Source: Pomphorhynchus laevis (Eukaryota > Acanthocephala > Palaeacanthocephala > Echinorhynchida > Pomphorhynchidae). From it: DNA of 64,000 nt. A model generated the notes under the pieces. It made no database searches. It had not been told where the DNA came from and saw nothing but the letters and a program-made list of their open reading frames with translations. Below, in pieces: positions 21,519 through 33,134 of this stretch (position 1 is the first letter of the stretch; each line of letters starts with the position of its first letter). The stretch is taken from positions 45,674 to 109,673 of the forward strand of contig WNNJ02000948.1 in NCBI GenBank assembly GCA_012934845.2. The letters are read 5' to 3'. The translations under genes were made by a program, and so were the position numbers.

Positions 21519-24500
21519 ATGAGAATCGATCCTTGTAACTTTTGTTCGTGTAAGGTGTATCCTGGACACGGAATTACGTTTGTTCGAAACGACTGCAAGG
21601 TAATAAACTATATTTTTATAACTCTTCAAGTTGTCATTTATGTACTTAGCATTTTTTAGTTTTTGATGGTGTATCAATAATATTATTCAGGCTCTTATGT
21701 TATAAATATGGGGTGTGGATTATACAAAATTGCCATTTAATATTCTTAACAATATTGAAAATATCCATTTATTTGTTATAAGAAATAAATGGAACTATTT
21801 TATTCTTACAGGAACGAAGAAAATAGTTTAATTACATAATTTTTCGCTTTTGTAAATTATTCAAAATTATATATTTCCGTTTATCATTTAAACAGAAAAG
21901 GATCTTAAGTACATTTAAAAGCACTTTATATGAACCTAGGTTTTGAATATTTAATTAACTTTGGATTCCAATATAATATAGGTATAGTTTTATTATCTGA
22001 TTCAACCTTTATACTCTTTTTATACATTATAGAACAGTGACTTGTAATAATTGTTTCTAAACTCAACTCACTACGTTCATATGTTGGATTTACATTTAAA
22101 TCATTAGAATTAACCTCTTTCATTAGTATATCATAATAAAGCTTTTTGCATATGAAGACAAAGTTATTACTAGCTTTGTCAATAGTTGTTATTATATAGT
22201 TATCCTTTAATTTAGTAAGTTCTTTATACATATCTTTATTAATTTTATCTTTTCTTTTGTAATTGATTGTTATTTTCATTTTATTTTTAATTTTATCAAA
22301 TATCTAATATTTTCAAATGTTTATCTTTGATGTATTTAAGCTTTTACTATTAATCAACTTATCAAAGTAATCATTTAAGTTATTATATTACGAATTGTAA
22401 AGAGAACAAAAATGAACCTAGGTTTTATTGGATTTTTATGTAATTTTGGATTCCAATATAATATAGGTATAGTTTTATTATCTGATTAAACCTTTATACA
22501 ATTTTTATCCATTATAGAACAGTGACTTTTAATATTTGTTACTAAACCTACATCACTACTCTCATATGTTGCGATTACAAATTTTTATAATCTTACAAAT
22601 TCTTATAATCTTTGTAAGAAAGCAGTTACCAATATATTTGTAGTATACCTTGAATTATTTATTGTATACATTGCTGAGTGATTAAATACGAATTTGTTCG
22701 TGCTTAAGGTATTTAAGTTTTGCAGAGCAAAGTGCCATCGTGCGTTCAAAAAGAAGCGAAATCCACGTACAGTTAGATGGACCAAAGCTTACCGAATGAC
22801 TCATGGAAAGGAACTAACTAATGATCTTAGCCAAAAAATAGAGAAGAAGGCAAGCGTAACGGCAAAATACTCGAAAGAAAACTGGAGCAAAGCCGGTAAG
22901 CTGATACATCACTTATTGAGTACACTTTTGTGTACTTAATATTAACTCGTTATATTAAAAGCAATCCAAATTAAAAATGATAAGAAATTTATTACCCCAA
23001 ATGCGTCTCGGGCATTCGGGAGAAAAATAAAATAAATTTTTACGAAAATTTTTTATTATCAAAACATACACTTTATTTAATGGAAATATAAAAAATATTT
23101 AAGTACATAACATTATAATACATGTATAAGTAAGAAGCATGAGTTTTGTCAAAATCACTATCGAACTGATCTGATTGTGGCAGGATATCTTACATAAAAC
23201 ACAACTTTTCGTGATAGCTATGAGTTGAAATGCGTTTTACTAGCGGACATTTATTTGCATAAGAACCCTTTTAGCTATCTGTTTGTATATCGGCGTTCTT
23301 TGTAATTCGATATCCACTTTATAATAAAGAAGGAATCTACATTTCTGAGATACACTGGCATATGTTCAAGTTGCAGTTGTGAAGTATGTACAAGTTGCAG
23401 TTGTATACTCAAGGCAACTAATAAACTCAGTTGATAATGACGTAAACGATATCGCGACTATTCGCTTAACAAAGCCCACTTTCGTTGGTCTAATATAAAG
23501 TTATCCACGATAAGACCTTCTCATATCACAGAAAGTTCATTTGAAATTATATGCATCAGCACGACATTAAACAACGTCATACTTAGATTAGCTCTTGCTG
23601 CGGTTATCGTGATATCCGTAACTTTAATTGGCTAGATGCTACTATGTAAATGACTCTCATAATGTTAAAAGAATTCATAGGCATCGCTAGCTTGTGCAAA
23701 ATTCTAATCGTTGACCACTGTGTGACATCCTAACATTGCGAAATTAATTACTCATTTTCTTTTTTACTTATCCATATTCACAATTAATTCATTTGTACCC
23801 AGAAAGAATCCAAAGCATTCAACGCGAGTTGTGTGGCGTGATGATTGAATGCTATAATGACAAAACCATCAACACGTAGTAACGAATTTACTCTAGAAAA
23901 CGATTGACTCAACATCTCAGCTAAATCCATTTATTAAACTAATAGGATAAACAGGCTTATTGAATCTACTTGTAATATCCTATCTGTACCAAATGCGTCA
24001 GAAAGTTGTAGACTTTTATACCATCAAGCACTCAAACCCATTGACAGTTCAAGTTATTAACAAGTTCAAGTAGCAATCTTAAATTCATATTTGCATTGTA
24101 GTTAATTAACTGAGATTTTGTAATTTACTGATTCAAATACTTCCCGGTAATCAATAATAATTCCATATATTTGACTATTCCGAGCAAAGTTTTTAAGGAT
24201 TTAACTCTTACTATTTTAAATCGTTCGAATTGAAGGATAGCTGCGATATTGTACTCAACGTAGATTTATCAACGTGCTAAGTAATTTGCAGTAATCATTC
24301 AATAACACCATAGCTGTATACAAGTGTATGTCACAAAATGCACATTTTCCTTATAAAGTATCTATGAAATTCTTGAACGCTAGTAATCTGATGTAAGAGC
24401 TTCATATAATATGAAATTGAGTAAATATGTTAACTACTTAGATAGTAAATCATATGGATATTTGATTTGTTCTGCACAGAGGTTATCTGGATCCAAAACA

Positions 24501-27500
24501 TTTACTTTTTCCTCATTCGCGGCTCTTCAACGGTAAAGTAACTGTTCAATACGACTATTAGAAAGAATAAGTATGAAAGTTAACTATTGATTTTTGTGTC
24601 GATGTATGAGCTTTTGAGAATAACAAAAAATGTCGCAATTGGTCAAGAGGTATTTTGTGATCGATGCCACCGTTTTGATGTGTTTACTTTCATGGAGCAG
24701 ATTCTGCGATTTTTGAATTTTTTTTTTTTTCGGGAATGTGTCTTACGCAATGTAGCACTTGATTGGTTGTACATGTCATTATAGTCTTAAAACTTTATCG
24801 TATAGTCTTTATCGTTTGATCTTGATCTCGATAAGTGTCTTTTGGTCTTGGAATAAAAAATAAATTAATATAATATATTATTTTAAAATATATATTATAA
24901 TATAGTAATATATTAATATAATATTATCGATATATTTTTGTATTTTAGATATTTTCATTTTTTAATTTATTTTTGTATAAAATATGTAATCTCAGTTCGG
25001 AGAATTTGATTTGTTTATTCCCGGGCATTTTTACAATATTTCGATATTATTTGGAAACTGTATCAATTTCGGATAAAAATATTCGGTGATATTTATTAAA
25101 TATATTTACATTTCAAATTTATATTTATTATTTAATTATTTATTATTTATTATTATCTACCAACGCTGATTTAATAAGTCCTTCATAGAATATAATTTCC
25201 AATAAAAGCCGACGAGTTGAGTGATCGTCAGCCAACATTAAAAGGCCGAAACGTGAAACTTAGGTATTGGATCAATAGCTGATGATGTCTACCAATACTA
25301 AAATGTAGCGTACTGCTGTTGGCGTATAGATAGGATTAAAGTAGCCTGCAGAATAAAATAGTTTTCAAAATTTCAATGAGAGTTAGGAAACAAACTATAG
25401 ATGACTAGTTTGAAAATAACAATTAATTGCAAAAATAGGTGGGTTTTCAAATAGAATGAAGCGCCTTCCTCAACCAACACTGATTTAATTTAAAATCAGA
25501 AATGATTTCAATTAAATTTGCAAAATGTAAAACGATAGTCTTTCATTAAATCGAATTGTCAATAAAGCATACGAGTCGAGTGATTGCCATCTAACATTAA
25601 AAAGACCGAAACGTGAAAAGTAGGTATTGGATCAGCAGCCTATGAAGTCCACCAATACTGAAATGTTTCGTACAGCTGTTAACTTATAGATAGGAGTAAG
25701 GCAAAGTGCAGTAATACCAAAAAAATTATATTTATTTATTGATGATACCTCGATATTATATTATGATTGCAATTATAAATAAGTATTTGATAATTATTAA
25801 TTATTAATCAATTATAAATAATAATTTACTTCATGAACAGAGTGAAACGCTGTTTATGCCGTATACTAAATGCACAAATAATTAATTTTTTATTGAAAAA
25901 TATTAATCTGAGAAGTATTATTATATCTTTCAACGTCTCAGTGCATGATCATTTTACTTTGTGATGTTCATATTATCCTCAATTTATGCGATACTATTTC
26001 TCGGTAAATGCTTCCAAAAACCTTGCTCGATTCCTACTAATATTGAAATGTAGTGTACTGCTTTTGGCTAAAAATAGAGGATTGAAGCAACGTACATAAT
26101 TTAAAGTCATCAAAATTTCAATTGTCGCCCTGACTGCACAAATACGACAAATCATTGTCCTTCATCAAGTCTAAATGTCAATAAAAGCATATGAGTCGAG
26201 TGATCGTCAACCAACATTAAAATGACCGAAACGTGAAAAGTAGGTATTGGATCAGTAGCTGATGATATCAATCAATGCTGACATGCTGGCTTATATATAA
26301 GATTAAAGTAGCGTGCATAATAAAATAGTCATCAAAATTTAAATAGTAGCAATGACTGCACAGGTATATTAACTTGAATATTTACTAAAATATTAAATGT
26401 TTACCTCAAAATCCCTATAACAGAAATATCATCAGTTACATATGATTCATTGTTGCAAATGTTTCTTACAAAAGAAAACTCCACAAATACGACAAATCAT
26501 TGTCTTTCATTTGATAATGACTTCCCTAGCTTTTGACAGGGCATGACTCGAGATTTCCATAACCTAAAGAAAAAATAGTAGTATAATATATAATTCATAA
26601 TCTAATAAATTGTAATAATTAAATGAATTATTTTAAAATGATTTATATAAATGAATTATATTAAAATGATTAAAATTAAACTTGATTGATTTTTAAGGTT
26701 TATAAAAATATATGTAAAATCATTTTGGCTTCTAATTTATATAAAATTATACTAGGGATATTGCATTTTAGTTTCAATAATGAAGCGTGTAGATGAAATC
26801 AGACAGCGTCGTCAAGATCAATTTATAAAAAATCGGTAAGTTTTTTATTTTTATGTGATTTTTTCTGTAACTTTTTATCATAGGCTACTGAAAGGGAGAC
26901 GAGATCGAAAACGTGCCGACATACGTGAAGTGGAGCATCATATTAATCTCATTCTTCATCCCAAAGGTTGATTGATTTTATCTTAGATTTTTTTATTTAT
27001 CTTAAAAGCTATAATTGATTAAATACTTAGTATTAAAACGAAACGATAGATAATTATATACATACCTTAATCTATTATGGTAATATGGTAGGTGGTCTTT
27101 GCTCACCTCCGTATTAACATCTTTATGTAATTAACATCTTTATCTGATATAAGATTGAAATTATTTATGCCATCTTACATATGAAAACCTCGATATAATT
27201 CCATAATTTTTGTACATTTTATATTTTATTAGTGCTAGCGAAATACAATTGTTATGGAAGTTTATTTATACATATTTATTTATTTATACATATTTATACA
27301 TATTTATTTATACATTTATTATTTTTATTCTGTCTATCTGCATTTTTCTCCCTCCATTCGAAAAAAACACTTGTTGATAGCAAAACATCACCTTTAAACA
27401 AAACTCGTTAGTTTTGAAGAGTACAACGACATCCATTGATCGGCTTCTCACTTTTATATTCAACTAGTAGTCGGCAAACTGGTATCTAAATTTGATAACA

Positions 27501-29496
27501 ATTAATAAGTTGATATTTAATTGAGTTAAATTGATTTAATATCGTGCAGTTATGAAAATTGGTTCATAATTGTGAAATTATGAAAATTAGTAAATGCCAG
27601 AAACATTAGGTTCTTGAAATTTATGAACGAACAGGGTGAAATGTGTTGAAATTTACTAAGGTTTTAAGTTAGTACTATTTTAAATGAAATCATTATAAAA
27701 CTCTCTCTTATTAATTATAATAACATTATAATAACTTAATATAATTATAATAACAAAAATAATATAATTTAAGTTTGTAATTATTTAAAATTAACTTAAT
27801 TTATTTAAATTAACTCCATTGACATCTGTTAGAATGTATGATTACGTTACAATAAATTATCTCTTATAATGTATTTATGTCGGTAGCGTAAAAGCTATAT
27901 CTTTTGTTCTATAAATAAATTTAAAATGTTTTTCTTTAAAATATATATTCTTAACCAATATTTTTATTTTATTTTTTTTATAATATTATATTATAATATT
28001 TATAATATTATATTATAATAATATTTAATAATATAATATTTAATATTATAATATTTAATATAATATATCGTATATTGTATCTCGTAATACTGTACATTAT
28101 AGCAATGTTAGTTTATAAGAAGTTTATACAAAAGTTTTGAGAAGTTAACGACCATTAAGACTGTATCATGCTTAATATATACAATCGCAAATATATAACG
28201 CAATTTAATTTTATTTGAGTGATAAAATCAGATTACTTTATGAAGCTATATGTTTATGAAATTGAAATATATTTTTTTAAAATATATGCATGAATGCTCA
28301 TGCAAAAATATGTTTCTTGTAAATTTAAATATGTCATCTTTACGATATAAATTAATAGTAGTTTTAGTTAATGTTAATTTAATGTTCATATCTAGATATA
28401 CACCTTCTTTATCATTAATATTGGTTTTATTAAGAATGAGGCTACCTGGATAAATTTGTTCGCTTATTGAATAAAAATTATTGGAATTAATGATTTCATC
28501 ATTAATATCATCACCAATATCATCAATAAATCGAAATATATATTTCTATATATAATTTTGATTTATTAAAATATTTAAGGATTCATAGGCGTGATAGTTA
28601 TTATAACATATATATGTTTTTATATTCCTGAATATACAAACAAAACAAATATAAATATATATCGTATATAGGGTTTAAATCTTTTTAAAATTCAACATTA
28701 CATCGTTGCATTTTTACAGATTATAAATATCAAATACAAGTTCGGTATATCAATAAATAAATTTTTTAACTATTCTGATTTTACTTTGCTTCTTCTCCTG
28801 TAATTAAAAAGTAACAATGCAAACATTTTACATGCTTTTTGGTAAATAATATTCGTCATTTTAATTTTCACTGATTTAATAATGAAATATTCAACAAATT
28901 ATTGAGCATTTAATGAATGTGTAAAATTGAATAAATATTTTTAAGAATAACGAAAACGCTATACAATACATTTATTTGAGTGAAATAAAATATGAAAAAA
29001 TATAAAATAAAAAATATGTTTTGTACTATAGATATATTTATAAATGTAAATAGTAGTTTTATGAATTCGTTAATAGATAACTCAATAAAGATTGTAGATG
29101 TCATCTTGTTTTAACTCGATAATTATCCGGTAGTTTCTTATAATTTAAAATTATTTAGTTACCAAAGTACTTTATTTATTACTTATCTTAACAAAATCTA
29201 AATTTAATCAAAATATAATCTATAAAAATCTAATTTTTCCAACTTTAATCTAATTTTTAATCTGATTTTCTTTTAATCTAATTTTTTTAGCAACCAAAAT
29301 TCGCAGTGATATAAAAGAAGTGTTAAGTACTGGTCGAGTGCAGTTTAAGGATAACGCATTTAACGAATTAGCCGAAAACGTCATTGCTAAGGGTGAAGAT
29401 CAATTTGAAGTTTATGAAGAACCCATGCTAAACGAATCTATTCTTCATGAAGATGACCATATTATGGAAGTTGAAGAAGAACCAATAGCAAACTAA
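21519..29496 (+). CDS. RSL24D1: RSL24D1/RLP24 60S ribosome biogenesis protein (5 exons)
   Basis: Exons: 21519-21599, 22709-22895, 26772-26835, 26884-26966 and 29291-29496; 206 residues, all phases consistent. The eL24-like zinc domain is N-terminal: [18 protein letters not shown] and FVRNDCK in exon 1, [19 protein letters not shown] and VRWTKAYR in exon 2, giving the C-x2-C ... C-x3-C metal site. Exon 3 has [19 protein letters not shown]. Exon 5 ends in an acidic tail (EVEEEPIAN). RLP24 holds the place of eL24 on pre-60S particles in nucleolus and cytoplasm until a Drg1-type ATPase removes it. Family members are about 160-200 residues, so length is normal. It is RLP24 rather than eL24 because of the DC(K)VF(K/R)FC and KKKRNPR sequence and the long tail. 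An acceptor-like TTATTGCAG lies 9 nt before the ATG. Exon 4 uses an unusual donor (GTTGAT). Confidence 0.95.
21926..22279 (-). mobile_element. Penelope-like element RT fragment
   Basis: Inside RSL24D1 intron 1. The minus-strand frame has [20 protein letters not shown] and then [18 protein letters not shown], which matches the Penelope-like N-terminal RT blocks (DKGG/A..VI..K..Y and LPK.HK.P...RFI). No C-terminal GIY-YIG nuclease is seen here. It is an old fragment. Penelope-like elements are known to be associated with hammerhead ribozymes, which is relevant to the hammerhead remnants in this window. Confidence 0.7.
22405..22590 (-). repeat. Second, diverged copy of the Penelope-like fragment
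   Basis: It repeats 21935-22095 in the same orientation with scattered differences (shared phrases tttggattccaatataata and ttatagaacagtgactt). It is a partial direct copy about 480 bp away, with no open frame of its own. Confidence 0.65.
22940..25140. other. RSL24D1 intron 3, first half: no gene seen
   Basis: AT-rich intron sequence. The short open stretch at 24587-24784 runs through a poly-T tract and shows no family features. No RNA gene or recognisable transposon was found. Confidence 0.5.
25243..25320 (+). ncRNA. Decayed hammerhead core, scrambled order (HH-2)
   Basis: Layout as in HH-1: AGGCC then GAAA (25248-25251), GTATTGG (25264-25270), stem I strand ATCAATAG (25271-25278), intact CTGATGA (25279-25285), partner CCAATAC (25292-25298), CGT then A (25309-25312) and stem I partner CTGCTGTT (25313-25320). 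The distal stem III is a perfect 7 bp but differs in sequence from HH-1. Stem II keeps about four pairs and stem I about six of eight. Confidence 0.55.
25604..25680 (+). ncRNA. Decayed hammerhead core (HH-3), core mutated
   Basis: GAAA at 25608-25611. The perfect distal stem III is GTATTGG (25624-25630) with CCAATAC (25652-25658). Stem I is ATCAGCAG (25631-25638) with CAGCTGTT (25673-25680), six of eight paired. The expected CTGATGA reads CCTATGA (25639-25645), losing the conserved G5, so it should be inactive. Confidence 0.5.
26030..26400 (+). repeat. Further hammerhead-repeat fragments (HH-4 region)
   Basis: 26037-26100 keeps only the cleavage-strand half of the unit. 26160-26400 holds a longer piece with GACC GAAA (26224-26231) and CTGATGA (26259-26265), but the part that should carry the cleavage site is deleted after 26284. 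The 3' portion (ctgcacaggtatattaactt) matches the same family at 39785. All of this is intronic remnant. Confidence 0.55.
27200..27920 (+). repeat. Interspersed repeat, copy 1 (RSL24D1 intron 4)
   Basis: It shares several blocks in the same order with 30290-30760: tttttattctgt...ctgcatt, ttgttgatagcaaaacatca, and ttatctcttataatgtattt followed by a gtagcgtaa phrase. It is AT-rich and non-coding. The pair flanks the last exon of RSL24D1. The element type is unknown. Confidence 0.55.
27930..29280. other. RSL24D1 intron 4 remainder: no gene seen
   Basis: Very AT-rich (runs of TTATAATATT near 27990-28080). The short open stretches at 28250-28453 and 28910-29104 have no family features. Confidence 0.5.
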
Positions 29497-29744
29497 GTTT
29501 TTGTGCTAATAATTTGTATCTTTGCAATTACACAATTTGCTTATAATGAATAGTTAATAATGAGTTAAAATTGAAAATGCTGTTATAAATTCAAAATCGA
29601 CAAATTTCATATTTTGATTTTACAATTCAGATAATTAATTTGCCTAGACTCACGATTCCCATAATCCGTATTATTATGTGAACAATACGATTTATTTTTA
29701 CGTTTCTTCAAATATCCAGTTGTGTGTCGTTTACTGTCTGCCGG

Positions 29745-29965
29745 AATTATGACTACCACTCTTTTTGTGCTAATCATAGTTAATATTTGGTTTTTTGAAA
29801 ATCACTGTTTGTGGAAAAACAGTTTACAGTTGATATGTTTGCGGAAAAACAGTTTACTGATACCAATCACAATTATGACTACCACTCTTTTTGTGCTTAT
29901 CATAGTTGATATTTGGTTTTTTGAAAACCACTGTTTGCGGAAAAACATTTTACTGATACCAATCA
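29745..29965 (+). repeat. Tandem duplication of about 125 bp downstream of RSL24D1
   Basis: 29745-29830 and 29871-29955 share the phrase tatgactaccactctttttg, then gatatttggttttttgaaaa. The 86-codon open frame here is simply this duplication read twice and is not proposed as a gene. Confidence 0.7.
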
Positions 29966-30289
29966 CAATTATTAGCTTGTAACTCTGTCGATAGCTGTAT
30001 GTTCTAGCATGCTGGTTTATATTTGCAGTATGTTCTGTTTACATATGTGCCCACGCTCTTTTTGATGTGATATAATTATGCCAAGCCTTTGAAAATACCA
30101 ATTTGTTGCCTTCGCAACAAATCGGTATTCAACAAATTCATGCCTACGGAAAGAAATATTCACAAAATATTGTAATAAGTTAAATTCATAATAAATTCGT
30201 AACAATACGAAATAATCATTATTAATTGATTAATATTGTAATCAGTATTACAACGGAAAGAAACTAACAAAATATTACAATCAGTTAAA

Positions 30290-30760
30290 TTCACAGATGA
30301 AAATTTAAACGTGTTTTATTTTTATTCTGTTAATCTGCATTATTCTTCTCATTATTAAGAAGAATAATGAGAAGTACCTCATTATTCGAAGAGGTACTTG
30401 TTGATAGCAAAACATCACAAATTTTGATGTCGATACCTTAAATACATTTCTATCGACTTTAAACAAAAAGTAATCTACAAATTATAATTTAGCGAACATT
30501 TTAATTACAATAAATAGCGATTTTTAAGTGTAACAACTGCGTGTTTTTAGTTGTATAGTAGTTGTTCCAATGTATTGATAACTGAACAAAATTCGGATTT
30601 AAGCCAATATTAGCTCCATTGACATTGCTAATCTGTTACAATGTATTTTGACAATGCATTATCTCTTATAATGTATTTATGTCCGTAGCGTAAGTAAACG
30701 TCATAACTAAGTAAGTAACTCAACTATATCTTTTCTTCTATATTTGAATTTTAAATATTT
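30290..30760 (+). repeat. Interspersed repeat, copy 2
   Basis: The partner of 27200-27920 (same blocks, same order). It also contains a local hairpin around 30343-30400 (ttcttctcattattaagaag). It is intergenic between RSL24D1 and the mL62 gene. Confidence 0.55.
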
Positions 30761-31416
30761 GATTGAAATAAAACGACGATGACATATAAGTAATGCTTTC
30801 TATTAATCAATTGATAACCGCGTATAATATCCAAAAGTATGAGATCAAGGCACATGAGGAGAGTATTTGAGACCAAGGCACGTGATGATAATTAGTTTTA
30901 ATTAATGAGAGTTTAAAACTTTATTTTTTCGTTCAATATTTCTCTATATTTTTCAAGTTAATACAATAGATTAATATCAATGCAATACGTGGATATACAT
31001 AATCATTGAGTTTATAGTCATTTTCGCAGTATCAATGTTTTCAATTTGATGAGTTTTCAAAGGCAGTTGTCTAATTTTATTAAAAGCAATCTTCTAAGGT
31101 GTTATTTTAATTCGCATGCTAATCTGGTTTCATGTACGTTTAATTGAGCATGGAAAGCTTATCATAGTACTAAAATGTATTTATTCACGCTGGCAATTTG
31201 TGATTTTAATCTTAACACGGAAGAATTCTCATACATAATCATGCAGCGATTGCAACTGCTATTTGTCGCTAATAATGATCTGCAATGGCATAGTGTTACC
31301 CTGTCTCTGGCGCTATGTAATGGATTTACTCTTAATTCTCATATATTTTTAATATAGACATATACTTTACAGTGTATCTCCTGAAATATAGTTGTACATT
31401 TTAGTATTCTCGATAA

Positions 31417-31917
31417 ATGAACATATATTTTATACTTGTTGGTGTTACTCAAAAGACATCAACTTTGAATTTAATACGTTTTTTATGGATACACAAGTAC
31501 AATATTCGTTCAGCTAAATTTGCTATGACAACTGCTCAAAAGCCTGGTGGGCAACACAGCAATCGGACTCAGAGCAACTGTGAATTACGCGTTAATCTGT
31601 CTGAGTTTCCAGTCCAATTGCAGCAGTATTTGAAAAGTACTTTTCGTTCCAACAAACGTCAAGAACTTATTGTAGAGAGTGATTATAGCAGACTTGCTGA
31701 TGCAAATCGGACAGATGTTATTAGAAAGTTGACAAAGGCAATGATTGCGTTTGATGATCTGGCGAGTATTCCGTCCAAAGAAGACGCATATCTCCTGACA
31801 GAAAATAAATTAAAATACGAACGATGCTTAGCAATTGCCAAAGCAAAGAGAATTGACAGTAAACGAAGACACTCTTATACTGTTAGAGAAAGACGTCAAA
31901 AGTTTCCGATTGAATAA
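31417..31917 (+). CDS. MRPL58: Mitoribosomal protein mL62 (ICT1-type peptidyl-tRNA hydrolase)
   Basis: A single-exon frame of 166 residues. Residues 1-35 are hydrophobic and basic with few acids, as in a mitochondrial targeting sequence. Residues 43-49 read PGGQHSN, with the catalytic GGQ of class-I release factors at 44-46. Then come ELRVNL, a VESDYSRLADANR segment and a basic C-terminus (KAKRIDSKRRHS ... RRQK), as in human ICT1 (LTSESSRYQFRNLADC, RQKRIHS). The protein is integrated in the mitochondrial large subunit and releases peptides from stalled mitoribosomes. The region before GGQ is shorter than in human, so the start is less certain than the rest. An acceptor-like TTTTAG ends at 31404, 12 nt before the ATG. 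Confidence 0.9.
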   Translation: MNIYFILVGVTQKTSTLNLIRFLWIHKYNIRSAKFAMTTAQKPGGQHSNRTQSNCELRVNLSEFPVQLQQYLKSTFRSNKRQELIVESDYSRLADANRTDVIRKLTKAMIAFDDLASIPSKEDAYLLTENKLKYERCLAIAKAKRIDSKRRHSYTVRERRQKFPIE

Positions 31918-31924
31918 AACCTCA

Positions 31925-32743
31925 ATTTTACATTTTGAAATTATGCTAAAATCATAAGCTCATCATGATGTTCAATTTATCCTTAGGATGCTTAAATTCG
32001 TTATTGCCCCTTTAATCACAAAGCAAAGATGTGTTCATCGATATGATCAATTTTATGACACACCATCGGGGAGGAAATAAAATTCAAATCTTGTTCGATA
32101 TTTCGCATGAAAATAATTGTAATTATTTTATATCTTAGAACTTTTATAGTTGGAACTCAACATTTTTGTTTTCTCAAGAAAAAATTATTATTTTTTAATT
32201 TTCCTAAAAATAAATTTAGCTCAATTTATTCAATTTGTTTTGTTATTTTTTTTATTTATAAAATATCAAATATATTTGATATATATTTGATATATATTTC
32301 ATATCTCGGCATAACAAAAACAAAGATAGGTGCACGTTCAGTTACAAATATGTGTGCTCTTTCAGTTAAAATTTCCAATTATATCTAATTGTCGATATAG
32401 TATCCCTATTATCGCAGCTGCTGAAAATATCAATAACCACAACGTGCATTATTTTCGAGTAATATACAACAGTACGTATAATTAATATAAATATATTATA
32501 GTAGTATTTGTTATAATATAAATAATATACGCCAGTACATATATTGAAATATTAAATAAATAGTTGCTTTTAGCTAACCATTGCGAAGTTTTCAAGAGAA
32601 AATTAAAAATTAAAATTTCCGATTATGAAAGTTCTAACTGACTACAGTATATTTGGATATCCGTTCAGCCGAATTATCTAACAAAATTTGAATTTTGTTC
32701 TATCGAGAATGATTAGCCAAAACAAATTATATTAATGTCTAAT
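31925..32743. other. Intergenic, no gene seen
   Basis: AT-rich sequence downstream of mL62. The 93-codon open stretch at 32107-32388 is low-complexity (Ile/Phe/Tyr/Lys) and is not supported. The phrase ttttagctaaccat occurs near 32571 and again near 33666, with related flanks, which indicates an old duplicated stretch. Confidence 0.5.
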
Positions 32744-32758
32744 CTCCTAGACATAACT

Positions 32759-33119
32759 TCTTTATTAGCATTTATCCCGCCTTTAGGCGGGATAGGCTAT
32801 GTATGATTTGGTCATCCATTTCGCATAATTCGGTCCTGGTCCGGGTTAAGTCCAGAAGTCTTGAGCGTCGATTGAGAAGTCCTTCGAGAAGTCTAAGAGT
32901 CTGAAAAGCCTTGAGAAGTCCTGTCGCGTCGATTTCGCTCTACGCCCTAGCTCCATCGCGAAAATTGAAGAACCTTACCATTGATTACAATTTTTATTAG
33001 TATCCTCATAATCGGTCTGTCGTATGGGCCTGTCACCGGGAGTTGTCGCGTTTAGCTAACCCCGCAGCTGGTATGCTGCGGGGAGTTGCCAGGAGCACCA
33101 CGAGGAGGAACGTCACACC
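32759..33119 (-). mobile_element. 361-bp SINE-like insertion with 15-bp target duplication
   Basis: A GC-rich insert bounded by exact copies of CTCCTAGACATAACT at 32744-32758 and 33120-33134. On the minus strand it starts with a GC-rich leader (tcctcctcgtggtgctcctg) that includes a CCCCGCAGC/GCTGCGGGG hairpin, and it ends with a cccgcctaaaggcggg hairpin and an AT tail. The leader resembles RTE-type 5' ends, so a non-autonomous RTE-mobilised element is my best guess. No ORF is present. Confidence 0.7.
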
Positions 33120-33134
33120 CTCCTAGACATAACT

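Larger units (their letters stand above)
25150..25720 (+). repeat. Two diverged hammerhead-bearing repeat units in RSL24D1 intron 3
   Basis: Two direct units with period about 360 bp (25201-25360 and 25561-25710). They share phrases such as cgagttgagtgatcg and gaccgaaacgtgaaaagtag. They are relatives of the 13251-13740 repeat, and the leading part (accaacgctgatttaa) matches the family at 13790 and 39890. They contain the two hammerhead cores listed separately. No ORF is present. Confidence 0.7.

Noticed and set aside
24587-24784. 65-codon open frame in RSL24D1 intron 3
   Set aside because: It runs through a poly-T tract and has no family features or splice context.
29722-29982. 86-codon hydrophobic frame with internal repeat
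   Set aside because: It is a tandem DNA duplication in the RSL24D1 3' flank read twice.
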